Part shown: piece after piece, positions 42,770-51,108 of the stretch
How the letters are laid out: each line of letters opens with the position of its first letter
Numbering within the stretch: position 1 is the stretch's first letter
From: Moraxellaceae bacterium
Lineage (GTDB): Bacteria; Pseudomonadota; Gammaproteobacteria; Pseudomonadales; Moraxellaceae
DNA length: 64,000 nucleotides
Reading direction: 5' to 3'
NCBI GenBank assembly: GCA_020697295.1
Contig: JAJFBF010000043.1
Span: 1-64,000 of the forward strand
Notes under the pieces: generated by a model
Databases searched by the model: none
What the model saw: the letters and a program-made list of their open reading frames with translations, nothing else
Told to the model about the DNA's origin: nothing
Program-made: the position numbers and the translations under genes

Positions 42770-43348
42770 TTATTCCATTAGCCTGAACCAGTCTTTAACT
42801 GCTAAATTTAGCCTTACAATTTCATCTTCTGCTAATGGGCAGCAATGAGCGATTGGGCCTCGGAGCTGATTTAGACTGGTCATGATTTTTGAGAATGCTT
42901 TCGGATTCTTAAATAGCCCGGAAAATGCATCCCAGCTATCTTGCACAATAGATGTCAGTTCGCCAAAGGTTGTATAATCAATCTTAAGCTCCGATCTTTC
43001 AGTGAATCCTGATTCGGCTTCCCTCTTTATATTTAATTCGACATTTTTCTTAATGTCCTCTCGTACTTTTAGTTCCCACCAATTGTCGGAGTATGTCTCC
43101 TTCATTATTTGTACGATTAAGCTTCTAATGGATTTTTCTAGGCAATAAAATACTTCGTAATGCCTGGCCATCTCTTTGGCCTCTTGTCTAAACGCGGCAT
43201 CAAATTGGGCGTAATAATCTTGCTCTTTTGCCGCTTCTTTTTCGTGCCTTAAAAGATCAATGCTGAGGCCGGCCTCAATTTTATCAAGGGAATTCTCTGC
43301 AAGAGAATTTGATAATACGAATATTTTTATCCGTTCCTCGGTATCCAT
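42770..43348 (-). CDS. cassette protein: Swt1-like HEPN domain, candidate RNase
   Basis: 192 aa, all helical. The C-terminal part reads LNQLRGPIAHCCPLAEDE, whose RGPIAH is an R-x4-H motif, the catalytic signature of HEPN ribonucleases. YEVFYCLEKSIRSLIVQIM in the middle fits the Swt1-type HEPN core. It follows the DUF5343 gene by one base and shares its cassette, which suggests a functional pair such as toxin-antitoxin or an anti-phage unit. Roles are inferred from the motif and the pairing. Confidence 0.8.
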   Translation of the reverse strand: MDTEERIKIFVLSNSLAENSLDKIEAGLSIDLLRHEKEAAKEQDYYAQFDAAFRQEAKEMARHYEVFYCLEKSIRSLIVQIMKETYSDNWWELKVREDIKKNVELNIKREAESGFTERSELKIDYTTFGELTSIVQDSWDAFSGLFKNPKAFSKIMTSLNQLRGPIAHCCPLAEDEIVRLNLAVKDWFRLME

Positions 43349-43349
43349 A

Positions 43350-43973
43350 TTAATCCTTTAGTAGGTTTTCTCTGAGAGATTTAAATATTGCATTATATAC
43401 AGAGGGGTCGTCTGTTTTTGGGAGGACCAAGTTAATTGTATAGTTGAGGCCTAAATGAAGTTTTTTCTGTATTTTAGTGTCTTCTTCATTGCCTGTGGGT
43501 TTCTTGGCTGGGGGCTCGGTCTGCTCAATTTCCCCGGGTGCGGAATCAAAGTCTGCTAGTTGTTTTGCATTAAAAAAAGTGGAAACAATGTTTTCCACAA
43601 CTCTGGAGTCGTGTGGCTCTCCAGTAGCTTCCATAACCAAGCCTTTAAAAGCTCTTTTGTCTAGATCGTGACAGTATTCATTTCGCGAGTAGAGCTCTGA
43701 ATATCCAATTTTTATTGCTTTAGCTAAGGATGATTTTGAGGATGATGGGTTGCGAAATGACTTATACAAGTGAGTCGGAGTTCCGTCACTATTTAGTAGG
43801 CCTGCTTTTTTAGCCCAAGAAATAAAGGTTCGATAGTTTCCCCCTTTGAATCCAAGCTTAGTGGACAGAAAATCTGAGTTGAAGTTTTCAGGTGTTCCAG
43901 CCTCTTTGATTTTTTCCAATATCTTTGGGATGGAGCCAGGGGCAGACATGTAGGGAATATTTATCTGAGCCAT
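43350..43973 (-). CDS. cassette protein: DUF5343 family
   Basis: 207 aa. The start (NIPYMSAPGSIPKILEKIKE) and SDFLSTKLGFKGGNYRTFISWAKKAGLL are characteristic of DUF5343, which looks like a winged-helix fold followed by a helical region. A Pro/Glu-rich linker (about 145-170) leads to a small C-terminal domain (LGLNYTINLVLPKTDDPSVYNAIF). It is the first gene of a two-gene cassette with the HEPN protein. As a DNA-binding-like protein it could be the antitoxin or regulator. AT-rich codon use. Confidence 0.8.
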   Translation of the reverse strand: MAQINIPYMSAPGSIPKILEKIKEAGTPENFNSDFLSTKLGFKGGNYRTFISWAKKAGLLNSDGTPTHLYKSFRNPSSSKSSLAKAIKIGYSELYSRNEYCHDLDKRAFKGLVMEATGEPHDSRVVENIVSTFFNAKQLADFDSAPGEIEQTEPPAKKPTGNEEDTKIQKKLHLGLNYTINLVLPKTDDPSVYNAIFKSLRENLLKD

Positions 43974-44020
43974 ACTTAAAATTCCTTAAGGTTATTGTGG
44001 GAGTCCGCCTTCTCTTTAAG

Positions 44021-44069
44021 CCCTAACTTTTGAGCTCAGGGCCGTCGACCCTGCAGCGAATGGTTGGGC
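44021..44069 (-). other. attC-like site
   Basis: Left end CCCTAAC, right end GTTGGGC (perfect GTTRRRY). Arms TTTTGAGCTCAGGG and CCCTGCAGCGAATG pair imperfectly around GCCGTCGA. Length 49 bases. Confidence 0.65.
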
Positions 44070-44081
44070 CCAAATTCTCCG

Positions 44082-44795
44082 CTACCTGTTAGCGTCATTG
44101 GTGAATCCCAGGAATGAAAAGTCAATTCCCAGTTCGGCTGCTGACGAAATTTGCTCACGAAACTCATCATACACGCCAGGCATATGGATGCCTCCAAACT
44201 CCGCTCGCGATATAAAAGCCCCATTCAATTGCTCCTCAGTTGCCTTCATTAAATTAACTAAGACGTGGCGATAGAACGAGCAAATAGCAGACAAAACCAA
44301 TAATGAGCTCGATCTAGACCAGAACATGGCTACTTTGGGAATGCCGAGTTGCTTCCAATGCTCTCCTGTCATTGAGATTGGAACCATCCATTCGGATCCG
44401 GCATCTTGAGGAAGGCCGATGCAGGCCTCAATTGCAGTCAATTTTGAATGTACAAACTCGTTTCGTGCCTTGATTAGTTCAGCAATCTTTTGGACCTCAG
44501 AGCAGCCGCGATCTAGATCTCCAAACCCTTGGAGACGGAGCGCAATTTCAACCTTTGGGATCGGCGATAGCTTGTCGAGCTCCTCAATGAGCTTCTTAGG
44601 GGACTCAGGAAGTGCCAAGAGGCAATTTGCGAAGCATTCAACGCTGAGTGCCGAAGCTCCGATCGATGCCCGCGCATATCGGCTACTAAGAAATGGGTTT
44701 GTCTCATTCACAGCCATCTTGTGCTGAAAGATCGCATCTGCCAGCAAGTCGAAGAAAGCTATGTATCTATAGGTCGCTGGAATTGGATGCGTCAT
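44082..44795 (-). CDS. cassette protein with HEPN-like R-x4-H motif, 237 aa
   Basis: Soluble, mainly helical protein. IKARNEFVHSKL carries RNEFVH, the R-N-x3-H form typical of HEPN-fold proteins, preceded by a long helix pair (ASIGASALSVECFANCLLAL and IPKVEIALRLQG). HEPN proteins of this sort are RNases or nucleotidyltransferase partners; no partner gene shares this cassette. The C-terminal third is not recognised. Bounded by attC-like sites on both sides. Confidence 0.7.
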   Translation of the reverse strand: MTHPIPATYRYIAFFDLLADAIFQHKMAVNETNPFLSSRYARASIGASALSVECFANCLLALPESPKKLIEELDKLSPIPKVEIALRLQGFGDLDRGCSEVQKIAELIKARNEFVHSKLTAIEACIGLPQDAGSEWMVPISMTGEHWKQLGIPKVAMFWSRSSSLLVLSAICSFYRHVLVNLMKATEEQLNGAFISRAEFGGIHMPGVYDEFREQISSAAELGIDFSFLGFTNDANR

Positions 44796-44806
44796 CTGCT
44801 ATTGGT

Positions 44807-44864
44807 GCCCAACGCTAGAGTTAAGGTGGCGGCGGAGGCGTCAACCTTGAACGACTTTTTAGGT
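44807..44864 (-). other. attC-like site
   Basis: Left core GCCCAAC is a perfect RYYYAAC. TTAAGGT in the left arm pairs with ACCTTGA in the right arm around GGCGGCGGAGGCGTCA, and the right end is TTTAGGT. It overlaps the stop codon of the next gene. Confidence 0.7.
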
Positions 44865-45485
44865 CGAACCAGTTCCAAGAAGAGTCTGTACTTCATGCCT
44901 TGTTAGGGTTTTATTTGACTCAATCTGCTGATCAATTGAAAAGTAGCGGATGCTGGGTTTGTTTTCTGACCTAAATTTACTGAGATCAGCTGCAGATTGA
45001 TCTGAAAGTTCACCATTATGGGGGCTTACTATGTTTGGTTTACCCGAGTCTGATGTCCATATATAGAAAGTTATTCTATAAGTTCCAGGAGCGAACAAAA
45101 CATGCGCTTGTTTCCAGCCGAATAGCACGATCCTGTGTTCAGATGATTTGGCAGCTGTGGCAAAAGGACCTGCAAAGGTTTCTCTATAGTATTTCTTATT
45201 GCTGTAGTCGTAGTTATTGAACTCTGTCCATTCTATATATTGAGATTTCGACTGGTCTCCAGGAAAGGAGATTAAGACGGCGCATTTGTGAACTATGCCG
45301 GTTCGCTGAGATGAATTCACGAATGTAATGGGGGCATATAATTCAAATCCGGCTTTTGTGTGACAAAATCCGAACGTACTTCCTGGATGGAATGAGATTT
45401 TTGGACGCTGAAACTGTGTTAAGTATAAGGTAATAGAAGACACCAAAAGACTAAGGGCTGCGATATACAATGAGTATTGCGACAT
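44859..45485 (-). CDS. cassette protein: single-pass membrane protein, 208 aa
   Basis: An N-terminal helix (YIAALSLLVSSITLYLT, about residues 7-23) anchors a beta-rich domain (about 28-160; ISFHPGSTFGFCH, FELYAPITFVNSS, VLFAPGTYRITFYIW). The C-terminal ~45 residues are polar. Unknown family. First cassette of the array, 18 bases from the GTTAGGC head site. AT-rich. Confidence 0.65.
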   Translation of the reverse strand: MSQYSLYIAALSLLVSSITLYLTQFQRPKISFHPGSTFGFCHTKAGFELYAPITFVNSSQRTGIVHKCAVLISFPGDQSKSQYIEWTEFNNYDYSNKKYYRETFAGPFATAAKSSEHRIVLFGWKQAHVLFAPGTYRITFYIWTSDSGKPNIVSPHNGELSDQSAADLSKFRSENKPSIRYFSIDQQIESNKTLTRHEVQTLLGTGST

Positions 45486-45502
45486 TTCTATTGTTTTCCT
45501 TG

Positions 45503-45509
45503 GCCTAAC
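45503..45509 (-). other. GTTAGGC core at head of cassette array
   Basis: Reads GCCTAAC on the plus strand. This is the position where attI joins the first cassette in an integron. No matching second half-site is clear between 45510 and 45757, so the attI or the next attC seems to be lost. Confidence 0.5.
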
Positions 45510-45757
45510 ATTGAGTAGATCCCAAAAGTGGGGCTTAGTACTTCTTCGTGCGGTGTCGCCTATCTCGGCGTCTTATCCGCAACTGATTGAATATACGAAG
45601 GAGTATTCAAAATGGGCGACGCTTTCGGGAACTGCCCTGGCAAGATGTGCCCCGCATCTGCCCCGACTCTAATACGCATGGCCTCACTAGGTAATCCGTA
45701 TTTCCCGCAACTTCTGCACCGCCCCAAGGGCCTTCCGGAAGCCGCAGGAAGGCCCCC

Positions 45758-46399
45758 TTATGTGCCAGCAGCCAGCGCCGCCAACGACCGCCCCAGATTC
45801 TCCCGCCCCCGTCCCTCATACCGCTCCACAAACTCCCGAGTACTAAACAACCGCCCCCGCCCCAGAAACTGCTGCAATACGGCCATCCGCCGCACCCGAA
45901 ACACCCTCTCCGGCAAATGCCCATACTCCAGCCTTACCTGCCTCTCATACTCATCAAACCGCTCCGCCGGCGCCCCCAGAATCCAAAGGTCGATATCCAC
46001 CATCACCTCGGCATCGATCCCCACCGGGCTCGCGTTATGGCAGGTCGCCATGACCAGCGCGGCCACCCGCTCGGCCATCGCCGGCGGCAGTCCCGCGGCC
46101 AGGATCTCTGCCTGCGCCCAGTCGGCGCTGCGGGCCTCGTTGTCGGGGCGGCCCAGGTCGTAAATGGCGTCGTGGAACCACAGGACGAGACGGACCTCGA
46201 GCGGGTGCTCGGGCAGGTGGGCCAGGGTTTTAAAATTGGCGAGGCATTCGCCCAGGTGCTGCAGGGTGTGGTACTGGCGGTGGGCTTCGCTGTAGCGGGC
46301 GAGCAGCGCGTCAAAAAGGCCGGGGGCCGGCGTTGCGCCGGCCTGTTGCCACAGGCTGTCCCAGTCGTCCTTGAGGGTCTTGTGCGCGTCCTGCGCCAT
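45758..46399 (-). CDS. HD-domain putative phosphohydrolase
   Basis: 213 aa. RQYHTLQHLGECL and LVLWFHDAIYD give the His and His-Asp of the HD metal site, and MATCHNA a further His. A terminal helical region follows (VRRMAVLQQFLGRGRLFST). These proteins are widespread in proteobacteria and probably hydrolyse phosphates; the substrate is unknown. It starts 6 bases after the HIT gene's stop, so the two form an operon. Confidence 0.88.
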   Translation of the reverse strand: MAQDAHKTLKDDWDSLWQQAGATPAPGLFDALLARYSEAHRQYHTLQHLGECLANFKTLAHLPEHPLEVRLVLWFHDAIYDLGRPDNEARSADWAQAEILAAGLPPAMAERVAALVMATCHNASPVGIDAEVMVDIDLWILGAPAERFDEYERQVRLEYGHLPERVFRVRRMAVLQQFLGRGRLFSTREFVERYEGRGRENLGRSLAALAAGT

Positions 46400-46405
46400 G
46401 TTGGC

Positions 46406-46843
46406 TTACTCCGTGGCCCACTCGAACTGCAGTGTGTCCGCGTCGGCAAAGGCGTCGCCCAGGCGTTGCCGCATCATCTGCAGGTTGTCGTCGGTATAGG
46501 GCTGGGCCGGATGCTTGCCCCAGACCGGGCCGGGCCAGGCGGCGTCGTTGGCGTAGCGGGCGATATGGTGCACATGCAACTGCGGCACCATATTGCCGAG
46601 GGCGCCGATATTGATCTTGTCGGCGTCAAAGTATCTGGAGAGGCGCTCGCTCACATAGCTCGATTCGCGCATCAGTTGCTGCTGCTGGTCTTCGCTCAGT
46701 TCAAAGATCTCGCGGGTGTCCGCCACCCGCGGCACCAGGATCAGCCAGGGGTAGTGCATGTCGTTCATGAGCAGGCAGCGGCAGAGCGGGAAGTCGCCCA
46801 GCGGCAGGGTGTCGGCAGCAAGCCGGGGATGCAGTTCGAACAT
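46406..46843 (-). CDS. HIT-family protein
   Basis: 145 aa from the ATG at 46843 (MFELHPRL). The HIT motif appears as QLHVHHIAR, with the first two histidines of the triad; the third position is Ile or shifted, a variant known in this subgroup. WLILVPRVADTREIFELS is typical. HIT enzymes hydrolyse or transfer nucleotides. It sits in an operon with the HD-domain gene. Confidence 0.92.
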   Translation of the reverse strand: MFELHPRLAADTLPLGDFPLCRCLLMNDMHYPWLILVPRVADTREIFELSEDQQQQLMRESSYVSERLSRYFDADKINIGALGNMVPQLHVHHIARYANDAAWPGPVWGKHPAQPYTDDNLQMMRQRLGDAFADADTLQFEWATE

Positions 46844-46950
46844 GGGCACGACCCTGGGGAGATGCTCCTCAGCATAAAGGGGTAATGTTCTTTCACAATA
46901 CCTGAGACCCATTTTTTCAGGGGTGGGCTGCCCGGCGGGCCTGGCCTGGT

Positions 46951-46994
46951 CGGAGCAGGGCGGGGCAGGGCGGGGCAGGGCGGGGCAGGGCGGG
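46951..46994. repeat. 10-bp tandem repeat (CGGGGCAGGG)n, about 4.4 copies
   Basis: The first unit has one mismatch (CGGAGCAGGG) and the next three are identical. It lies between the HIT and cynS genes, about 175 bases before the cynS start. Confidence 0.95.
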
Positions 46995-47169
46995 TCTGCC
47001 GGCGGGCGGCGGGCCCGGCAGCGGCGGAACCCGGCGCGACTCTTGCTTGAGTCCTGCGCTGCAAGGCCAGTGGCCTGCCCCGGGCCTGCGCCGTGTGCGC
47101 GGGCCTGCCCAGCCGGGTGGCAGGCCGCGGCCCATCCATCCTGTCCTGCACCAACACCGGGAGCCCCGC

Positions 47170-47613
47170 ATGAACCGTGAAGACGTCACCGACCTCATCG
47201 TCACCGCCAAGATCCGCAAGGGCCTGAAGTGGGCCCACATCGCCGAGGCCCTGGGCCACAGCAAGGAGTGGGTGACCGCCGCCTGCCTGGGCCAGATGAC
47301 ACTGACCGCCGCGCAGGCCGCCACCCTCGGCCACCTGCTGGATCTGCCCGCCGACGCCGTGGCGCTGCTGCAGGTGCCGCCCTACAAGGGCTCGCTGCCC
47401 ACCGCCGTGCCCACCGATCCGCTGATTTACCGCTTTTACGAGCTCATCAGCGTGTATGGCACCACCTTCAAGCAGCTTATCCACGAGGAGTTCGGCGACG
47501 GCATCATGTCCGCCATCGATTTCAACATGGACATGACGCGCGAGCCCGACCCCAAGGGCGATCGCGTGCGCATCGTCATGAGCGGGAAGTTTTTGCCGTA
47601 CAAGACGTATTGA
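47170..47613 (+). CDS. cynS: cyanase (cyanate hydratase)
   Basis: 147 aa from the ATG at 47170; family length is 147-156. An N-terminal HTH-like dimer domain (about residues 1-75; WAHIAEALGHSKEWVTAACLG) is followed by the catalytic domain. Catalytic residues are visible as Arg and Glu in YRFYELISVYG and Ser in GIMSAIDFNMD. It converts cyanate and bicarbonate to ammonia and CO2 via carbamate. No cynT carbonic anhydrase or cynR regulator is adjacent, but an AraC-type gene follows 163 bases downstream. Confidence 0.97.
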   Translation: MNREDVTDLIVTAKIRKGLKWAHIAEALGHSKEWVTAACLGQMTLTAAQAATLGHLLDLPADAVALLQVPPYKGSLPTAVPTDPLIYRFYELISVYGTTFKQLIHEEFGDGIMSAIDFNMDMTREPDPKGDRVRIVMSGKFLPYKTY

Positions 47614-47630
47614 GGGGCGGCTCGCTTTGT

Positions 47631-47670
47631 GGGGCGGTGGCTCTTTTGCCGGGATGCCGGCCACCGCCCC
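47631..47670 (+). terminator. GC-rich hairpin after cynS, possible terminator
   Basis: GGGGCGGTGG pairs perfectly with CCACCGCCCC across a 20-base loop that contains GCCGG-type pairing. There is no T-run, so termination without Rho is doubtful. Confidence 0.35.
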
Positions 47671-47776
47671 GTGCCCGCTTGCTCCAGCGCTCTTGACCAC
47701 GCCAATGGCGGCTGGCCCCTGCTTTTGATAACCTCCTGATTTATCGGATTAAAATGAATCAGGGAGCGGACGGGTC

Positions 47777-48826
47777 TTGAGCCAGGGCGTCATCACCATT
47801 GCCTATGTCACCCGCCTCCTCCAGGAGGCGGCGCGCGAGGGCGTGGACCCGGCCAGCCTTTTCCGCGAGGCCGGCCTCGATCCGGCGCAGCTGCAGCAGC
47901 CCGAGACGCGTATCCGCACGAATGAATTCATCCGTCTGATGCAGATCGTCATGCGCCGCACCGAGGACGAGTTCATCGGCCTCGGCCGCGGCACCAAGTC
48001 CAAGCCCGGCACTTTCTCCATGATGGCGCACGCCGTCATCAACTGCCCCAACCTGGGCAAGGCCATGGAGCGCTCGGCGGCCTTCTACCGCATCGTCGAT
48101 TTGCCCATCGAGCTCAAGCTGGAGGAGGGCAGCACCGAATCCCGCCTCATCCTCACCACCGCCGCCCCCGAGCGCGACAACATCCTGGAAGCGATGCTCT
48201 TTATCTCCATCCGCTTCTGGAGCTGGCTCACCGGCCGCCCGCTCGAGCCCGCCGCCATCCAGCTCGATTTCCCGGAGCCGCCGCAGGCCGACGAATTCCG
48301 CCGCATCTGGAAAGGCCCGGTCACCTACAACAACGCGCGCAACGCCATCGTCTTTCCCACCGCCTGGCTGTCGCTGCCGCTGGTGCAGAACCCGCTCTCG
48401 CTCACCCGCTTTCTCAAGGATTCACTGGCGCTCATCATCGTCGGCAACCAGGCGCCCATCGGCCTACCCGAGCAGATCAAGGCCATCATCTCCAAGGGTT
48501 ACGGCAACCACTTCCCGGACTTCGCCCAGGTCTGCGAAAGCCTGAACATGACGCCGCAGACCCTGCGCCGCCGCCTCAAGGAAGAAAACACCAGCTACCA
48601 GGCCATCAAGGACAACATCCGCCAGGACGCCGCCCGCTTCTACCTCGCCAAGGAAGAGCTCTCCATCGACGAGATCGCCCTCATGATGGGCTTCTCCGAG
48701 GCCAGCTCCTTCCACCGCGCCTTCAAGAAGTGGACCGGCCAGACCCCCGCCGCCTGGCGCCGCGAAGTGTTGGGCCTGCCGCCCGAAGGGGATGACGACG
48801 ACGAAGAGGGCTGGGTCACCGGTTAA
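47777..48826 (+). CDS. AraC-family transcriptional regulator
   Basis: 349 aa from a TTG at 47777; the start is uncertain because no good ribosome site is seen. The N-terminal ~200 residues are the arabinose_bd/OruR-like ligand domain (TFSMMAHAVINCPNLGKAMERS is characteristic). The HTH pair is at about 250-335: FAQVCESLNMTPQTLRRRL and IDEIALMMGFSEASSFHRAF, ending FKKWTGQTPAAWRRE. The last 15 residues are acidic (Asp/Glu-rich). Its target is not clear; purU follows at 190 bases. Confidence 0.9.
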   Translation: MSQGVITIAYVTRLLQEAAREGVDPASLFREAGLDPAQLQQPETRIRTNEFIRLMQIVMRRTEDEFIGLGRGTKSKPGTFSMMAHAVINCPNLGKAMERSAAFYRIVDLPIELKLEEGSTESRLILTTAAPERDNILEAMLFISIRFWSWLTGRPLEPAAIQLDFPEPPQADEFRRIWKGPVTYNNARNAIVFPTAWLSLPLVQNPLSLTRFLKDSLALIIVGNQAPIGLPEQIKAIISKGYGNHFPDFAQVCESLNMTPQTLRRRLKEENTSYQAIKDNIRQDAARFYLAKEELSIDEIALMMGFSEASSFHRAFKKWTGQTPAAWRREVLGLPPEGDDDDEEGWVTG

Positions 48827-49016
48827 CCTCCCGGCCAAGCCCTGCGCCACTCCCCGTAACCCTCGCCGCAAGCCGACGGTTGAGTTTTAGCCGGGGGCGC
48901 TTGGCCGGCAGTGCTGGGCCTGACGCCGCCGCTCCTGTGCTCTAAAGCCCCCACCTACAGCAACCTCTGCAAATCCGGTAAAGTCGGGCGCTTCCGTGCA
49001 CACCGGCCGCCATTCC

Positions 49017-49880
49017 ATGCCCCAGACCAATACCACCGCCCGCCTGCTCATCACCTGCCCGGACAAGGCCGGCATCGTCAACGCGGTCTCCAGCTTTCTC
49101 TACAACCACGGCGCCAACATCACCGCGCTGGACCAGCACGCCACCGAAGCCGAGGGCGGCACCTATTTCATGCGCCTGGAATTCCAGACCCCGCACCTCG
49201 ACCTCTCGCGCCAGGTGCTGGCCAAGACCTTCGAGGACGCCGTCGCCCGCCGCTACGGCATGGACTGGACCATCAGCTATGCCGCCGATCTCAAGAAGGT
49301 CGCGCTGCTGGTGAGCAAGGTCGACCACGCCATGCAGGAGCTGCTCTGGCGCTGGTCGCGCGGCGCGCTGCCCTGCGACATCCGCTGCGTGGTCAGCAAC
49401 CATCCCGACCTGCAGCAGCAGGTCGAGCGCTTCGGCGTGCCCTTCCACGTTGTGCCCGTCACTAAAGACAGCAAGGCCGAGGCCGAGGCGCAGATCCAGT
49501 CCCTCATCGGCGACTGCGACCTTGTCGTGCTCGCACGCTACATGCAGGTGCTCTCCGGCGATTTCGTGGCGAAGTGGCCGCACAGGATCATCAACATCCA
49601 CCACTCCTTCTTGCCCGCCTTTGTCGGCGCCAATCCCTACCAGCAAGCCTATGACAAGGGCGTGAAGCTGATCGGCGCCACCGCGCACTACGTGACCGCC
49701 GACCTCGACCAGGGCCCCATCATCGAGCAGGGCGTCGAGCGCGTATCCCACCGCGACGACGTCGAGACCCTGCGCGAACTCGGCCAGGACGTGGAGCGCA
49801 ACGCACTCGCCCGCGCCGTGCGCTGGCACCTCGAAGACCGCATCATCGTGCACGGCAACAAGACCATCGTTTTTAGCTAG
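49017..49880 (+). CDS. purU: formyltetrahydrofolate deformylase
   Basis: 287 aa from the ATG at 49017 (family ~280). The N-terminal ACT domain (about 8-90; LLITCPDKAGIVNAVSSFL) is followed by the formyl-transferase fold. Active-site Asn/His lie in INIHHSFLPAFVGANPY and the Asp in TAHYVTADLDQGPII. It releases formate from 10-formyl-THF and so balances one-carbon and purine supply. Seems to be a single-gene unit. Confidence 0.97.
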   Translation: MPQTNTTARLLITCPDKAGIVNAVSSFLYNHGANITALDQHATEAEGGTYFMRLEFQTPHLDLSRQVLAKTFEDAVARRYGMDWTISYAADLKKVALLVSKVDHAMQELLWRWSRGALPCDIRCVVSNHPDLQQQVERFGVPFHVVPVTKDSKAEAEAQIQSLIGDCDLVVLARYMQVLSGDFVAKWPHRIINIHHSFLPAFVGANPYQQAYDKGVKLIGATAHYVTADLDQGPIIEQGVERVSHRDDVETLRELGQDVERNALARAVRWHLEDRIIVHGNKTIVFS

Positions 49881-50001
49881 TGCGTGGCGCAGCCTGGCAG
49901 TGGCCGGGCTTCAGGCGGGCGCTCCGAGCCCGACAAGCCTCGCCCGAAAAGTTGCGCCCTGCTAGTCCACTCCAACGCCGCTCCGTCCAAAGGGATTCCA
50001 G

Positions 50002-50574
50002 ATGCAGGCCTTCTACGCACTCATCGACCGCCTCGACCGCAGCGAAGGCGAGGCGCGCGCGGACATCGAAGCGCTGCTCTGGTCCACCTTCGGCGTCGAG
50101 CAGACCGTGCTCGCGCTCGACATGACCGGCTTCTCGCGCACCGTGCAGGCCCAGGGCATCGTCAGCTATCTCGCGCGCATCCGCCGCATGCAGCAGGTGA
50201 GTGCGCCCCTCGTGGCCGCGCATGCCGGCGAAGTGGTGAAGTTCACCGCCGACAACCTCATGGCCGTGTTCGCCGATGCCGGCCAGGCGCTCGCCGCGGC
50301 ACGCGCCATCCGCCGTGCCTGCCTGGCCCTGGCCGAGCCCCTCGACGTCTCCATCGGCCTCGATGCCGGCCACTTTCTGTATGTGCCGCACTCCGACTGC
50401 TTTGGCGATCCGGTCAACGTCGCCTTCAAGCTCGCCGAGGACATCGCCGGCAATGGCGAGGTGCTCGCCAGCGCCGCCGTGCTCGCCGCCACTGGCGCTC
50501 CGGCGCCTGCCGTCTGGCAGGAAGCCACCGTGTCCGGCCTCTGTATCCGCTACGCGGCGCTGCCCGCCGACTAG
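50002..50574 (+). CDS. minimal class III nucleotide cyclase domain protein
   Basis: 190 aa, consisting of little more than one cyclase domain. LALDMTGFSR gives the first metal Asp, KFTADNLMAVFAD the second acidic site, and CFGDPVNVAFKLAEDIA the substrate region with Asn; the Arg that normally follows (NxxxR) is Lys here. A true cyclase or a degenerate relative are both possible. It lies between purU and the glutathione peroxidase gene, all on the same strand. Confidence 0.8.
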   Translation: MQAFYALIDRLDRSEGEARADIEALLWSTFGVEQTVLALDMTGFSRTVQAQGIVSYLARIRRMQQVSAPLVAAHAGEVVKFTADNLMAVFADAGQALAAARAIRRACLALAEPLDVSIGLDAGHFLYVPHSDCFGDPVNVAFKLAEDIAGNGEVLASAAVLAATGAPAPAVWQEATVSGLCIRYAALPAD

Positions 50575-50631
50575 ACTGCGGGGGCAATCGCTGCCCTTCC
50601 GTCGCTGCCACTGCCTGCCTGGAGCCCTGCC

Positions 50632-51108
50632 ATGAAACTCACGGATTTCGCCCTGAACGCCCTCGAGGGCGAGCCCCTGCCCGACACTACTCTTGCCGGC
50701 AAAGTCGTGCTGCTGGTCAATGTCGCCAGCCAGTGCGGCCTCACCCCGCAATACAAGGGACTCGAGCAGCTGCAGCGCGACTACGGCATGCGCGGCTTCA
50801 CGGTGCTGGGCGTGCCCTGCAACCAGTTCGGCGGCCAGGAACCGGGCGATGCCACGCAGATCCGCAATTTCTGCCGCACCCAGCACGACGTCACGTTTCC
50901 GCTCACCGCCAAGGTCGACGTCAACGGCCCCGGCCGGCATCCGCTCTATGCCTGGCTCACCGCCGAGGACGCCACCTTTCCCGGCGCCATCACCTGGAAC
51001 TTCGAGAAATTCCTGGTCGGCCGCGACGGCGCCGTCAAGGCCCGCTTCTCGCCGCGCACCACCCCCGATGATCCCGCGCTGGTCGCCGCGCTCGAAAGCC
51101 TGCTCTAG
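50632..51108 (+). CDS. glutathione peroxidase family protein
   Basis: 158 aa. Catalytic Cys in NVASQCGLTPQY (residue ~35), Gln in PCNQFGGQEPG and Trp/Asn in ITWNFEKFLV make the Gpx tetrad. Bacterial members often use thioredoxin rather than glutathione to reduce peroxides. No selenocysteine. Start context GCCATGAAACTC. Confidence 0.96.
   Translation: MKLTDFALNALEGEPLPDTTLAGKVVLLVNVASQCGLTPQYKGLEQLQRDYGMRGFTVLGVPCNQFGGQEPGDATQIRNFCRTQHDVTFPLTAKVDVNGPGRHPLYAWLTAEDATFPGAITWNFEKFLVGRDGAVKARFSPRTTPDDPALVAALESLL

Larger units (their letters stand above)
40844..45509 (-). mobile_element. integron-like gene cassette array (CALIN type, no integrase seen)
   Basis: Seven minus-strand ORFs, in six units, are separated by imperfect inverted repeats ending in RYYYAAC-like and GTTRRRY-like heptamers, the structure of attC recombination sites. 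Each unit is one gene (once two) with an attC just after its stop codon, without own promoters that I can see. The array is visibly AT-richer than its flanks. The head is a GTTAGGC core (minus strand) at 45503-45509, 18 bases before the first ORF. No tyrosine recombinase gene of the IntI type is in the window. Confidence 0.75.

Noticed and set aside
45510..45757. attI site or integrase gene at the head of the array
   Set aside because: Only a single GTTAGGC core is visible and no tyrosine-recombinase motif occurs on either strand.
47754..47780. Eight-codon leader ORF overlapping the TTG start of the AraC gene
   Set aside because: No ribosome site precedes its ATG, and a possible promoter -10 lies almost on top of it.
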